A stretch of 64,000 nucleotides of DNA. Source: Tolypothrix campylonemoides VB511288 (GTDB lineage: Bacteria > Cyanobacteriota > Cyanobacteriia > Cyanobacteriales > Nostocaceae). The notes beneath the pieces were generated by a model. It saw only the letters and a program-made list of their open reading frames with translations, did no database searches and was not told the DNA's origin. The DNA lies in contig JXCB02000001.1 in the NCBI GenBank assembly GCA_000828075.3, positions 1,580,435 through 1,644,434 of the forward strand, in the 5' to 3' direction. The translations under genes and the position numbers were made by a program. The stretch's first letter is position 1; each line of letters opens with the position of its first letter. This document shows positions 62,596 through 64,000 of the stretch, piece by piece.

Positions 62596-63774
62596 ATGGG
62601 TCTTTCACCTTTAGATTTACTAGATATCACCTTTCGCTCCTTGACTAAGAACCCTTTACGTTCTGGACTGACAACTTTAGGAGTGTTTATGGGTGTGGCT
62701 GCTGTCAGCGCTACGCTTCAAGTCGGTAACATCAGTCGGGCTATGATTGCTCAGCAACTGGCAAAGCGAGGCGCACCTCAAGCCTCAGTATACCCAAAAA
62801 GGGATGGTGGTCGGACCACCCAACTCAAGTTAGAAGACATGGAATTCTTACGAGAACGGCTGGTGGGCTTGCGGGCAATCAGTTCTTTTAATTGGGCTGG
62901 TGCTACGCCAACTGTATTTCAGGACAAGGAGTTCACTCCGCCCATGTCACCTGTTTCCCAAGATTTTTTGCTGACTTCAGGAAAAGCATTAGTGTCAGGA
63001 CGATTCTTTACGACTGAAGATTTTGCCAGCTACCGACCAGTAGCCGTCATCGATCAACTGCTGGCAGAACAACTTTTCGCTGGGCAAAACGCTGTGGGTA
63101 AGATGATTTATGCTGGCAATAGACCTTATATCGTTGTGGGGGTAGTGACGACGACTCTAGATGAAAATGCTCCTCCGGAGGGGCAACTGTATATAACGAT
63201 GTCTGCTTACAATGCCCTGAGTGGTAGCCGCGACATTGGTAGCATTCAAATGCGTCCCGACAAACTCGAAGACGTGGAAGACTTGAGCCACCAAGCTGAG
63301 GAACTGCTGCAGCAACGATACCCAGGTCAAAAATTTAGGTTTTGGAACAATGTATCAGACATCCTACAGCAGCAGAAAACCCTTGAGATGGCGTCCCAAG
63401 GACTGACGGTGGTAGGGGTGATCGCACTTTTGGTTGGCGGTGTCGGCATTGCGAATATTATGATTGCCTCGGTGACGGAACGAACTGCTGAAATTGGTTT
63501 GAGACGGGCAGTGGGAGCAACAAAGCAGGAAATCATGCTGCAGTTTATTCTGGAAGCTGCGCTTTTAAGTTTACTAGGAGGAACAGTTGGTCTTGGGGTG
63601 GTGCATGGATTGACGGTTGTAGTCGCTGATACCTTTAAATTGCCCTACGAGTTTGACACCTCTATTGCAACGCTGGCGTTGGGATCAGCGCTACTGGTGG
63701 GTGTGGGCGCTGGTTTGCCTCCCGCCCTGCGAGCCAGCCAGATCGACCCAGTCCAAGCCTTACGCTCACAGTGA
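62596..63774 (+). CDS. MacB-like ABC transporter permease
   Basis: This 392-residue permease has four membrane helices: one at the N-terminus (LRSGLTTLGVFMGVAAVSA) and three near the C-terminus. Between them lies a large periplasmic MacB_PCD domain (~50-260). The FtsX domain carries VIALLVGGVGIANIMIASVT, GLRRAVGATKQEIMLQF and ASQIDPVQALRSQ, all typical of MacB/DevC-type exporters. It needs a separate ATPase, which is not in the window. With the HlyD adaptor it resembles tripartite exporters such as MacAB or DevBCA, the latter exporting heterocyst glycolipids. The cargo is not known. Confidence 0.93.
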   Translation: MGLSPLDLLDITFRSLTKNPLRSGLTTLGVFMGVAAVSATLQVGNISRAMIAQQLAKRGAPQASVYPKRDGGRTTQLKLEDMEFLRERLVGLRAISSFNWAGATPTVFQDKEFTPPMSPVSQDFLLTSGKALVSGRFFTTEDFASYRPVAVIDQLLAEQLFAGQNAVGKMIYAGNRPYIVVGVVTTTLDENAPPEGQLYITMSAYNALSGSRDIGSIQMRPDKLEDVEDLSHQAEELLQQRYPGQKFRFWNNVSDILQQQKTLEMASQGLTVVGVIALLVGGVGIANIMIASVTERTAEIGLRRAVGATKQEIMLQFILEAALLSLLGGTVGLGVVHGLTVVVADTFKLPYEFDTSIATLALGSALLVGVGAGLPPALRASQIDPVQALRSQ

Positions 63775-63938
63775 TACAAATAGGATTTCTCACAAGTTTT
63801 GCGATTGCCTTCTGGTGTAGTCCAGACGCTGTGTTGGCACAAGCCTCCTTTAGGACTTACGGCAGTGCCTTTTGGGCGATCGCACTCCTAACAACCTTTA
63901 CCCAGACTACGTTTCGGATATTTTTGACGGACTCTTAA
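63771..63938 (+). pseudogene. truncated signal-peptide ORF, possible outer-membrane component start
   Basis: The frame opens at GTG 63771, overlapping the permease stop by GTGA, and encodes a good signal peptide (IQIGFLTSFAIAFW, then DAVLAQA). Right after it the sequence AGGACTTACGGCA (63852-63864) resembles the inverted-repeat end of the family C element, and the frame ends soon after (TAA 63936-63938). I infer an outer-membrane or exported gene of the transporter operon disrupted by an insertion whose other end lies beyond the window. It could also be a small exported peptide gene. Confidence 0.4.
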
Positions 63939-64000
63939 TTTTGACAGAGTGTTGAACGCCTTTTTTACCGTTAATCTCTGTTTTATAAGCCTTATAGCTA

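Overview
The window looks like chromosomal DNA of a filamentous, probably Nostocales-type cyanobacterium. The evidence is the very frequent HIP1 octamer (GCGATCGC), a magnesium-chelatase H-type subunit next to a GUN4-domain protein kinase, a TxlA-type thioredoxin, a NIL-domain ferredoxin, a DUF1816 protein, several Ser/Thr kinases, and many families of short dispersed repeats. The species cannot be named from the sequence alone. No rRNA, tRNA or CRISPR array was recognised.

Region by region. (1) 1-6 kb: the 5' part of a ZIP metal transporter, PRC-barrel and DUF1816 small proteins, then a rearranged patch. In the patch a 5' fragment of a serine-hydrolase gene is duplicated on both sides of a divergent TetR / DUF5367 pair with palindromic operators. 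The complete hydrolase follows, then an intact IS4-family element (4428-5840) with a perfect 11-bp target duplication. (2) 6-21 kb: housekeeping and signalling genes: a DUF1295 membrane protein, an SDR, an exported NTF2-like protein, murG, a 1323-aa multi-PAS/GAF/GGDEF diguanylate cyclase, txlA, NIL-ferredoxin, an APH-like kinase, a WrbA-like flavoprotein, DUF3616, CHAD and an Amidase_3. (3) 21.7-31.4 kb: a BchH/ChlH paralogue into which several dispersed repeats have been captured in frame, a HicB-like gene with a decayed partner, a kinase-GUN4 fusion, a second kinase with a membrane anchor, an intact hicBA pair, and a subtilase.

(4) 31.6-38.1 kb, minus strand: a nucleotide-sugar cluster. 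In transcription order it holds an NDP-sugar epimerase (frameshifted here), an RfbC-type epimerase, a sugar C-methyltransferase, a glucose-1-phosphate cytidylyltransferase-like enzyme, a PIG-L deacetylase and a DUF4910 peptidase-like protein. (5) 39.3-45.3 kb, plus strand, after a 1.2-kb AT-rich gap: a three-gene overlapping unit of NACHT NTPase, MHYT-PAS-PAS hybrid histidine kinase with HPt, and response regulator. The stop/start overlaps argue that they are made together. (6) 45.6-63.9 kb, plus strand: a large glycan or glycolipid biosynthesis and export locus. It has a glycosidase-GT2 fusion and partner, two overlapping ABC exporter half-transporters, two hexapeptide acyltransferases, three tandem paralogous CgeB-like glycosyltransferases, three GT2 glycosyltransferases that share an unusual C-terminal module, and an HlyD adaptor with a MacB-like permease. 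A truncated signal-peptide ORF lies at the right edge.

The most interesting points are the NACHT-kinase-regulator unit, the shared C-terminal module of the three glycosyltransferases, and the number of small repeats (MITE-like, 50-220 bp) that have entered or trimmed coding sequences. In the chlH paralogue they have become in-frame linkers.
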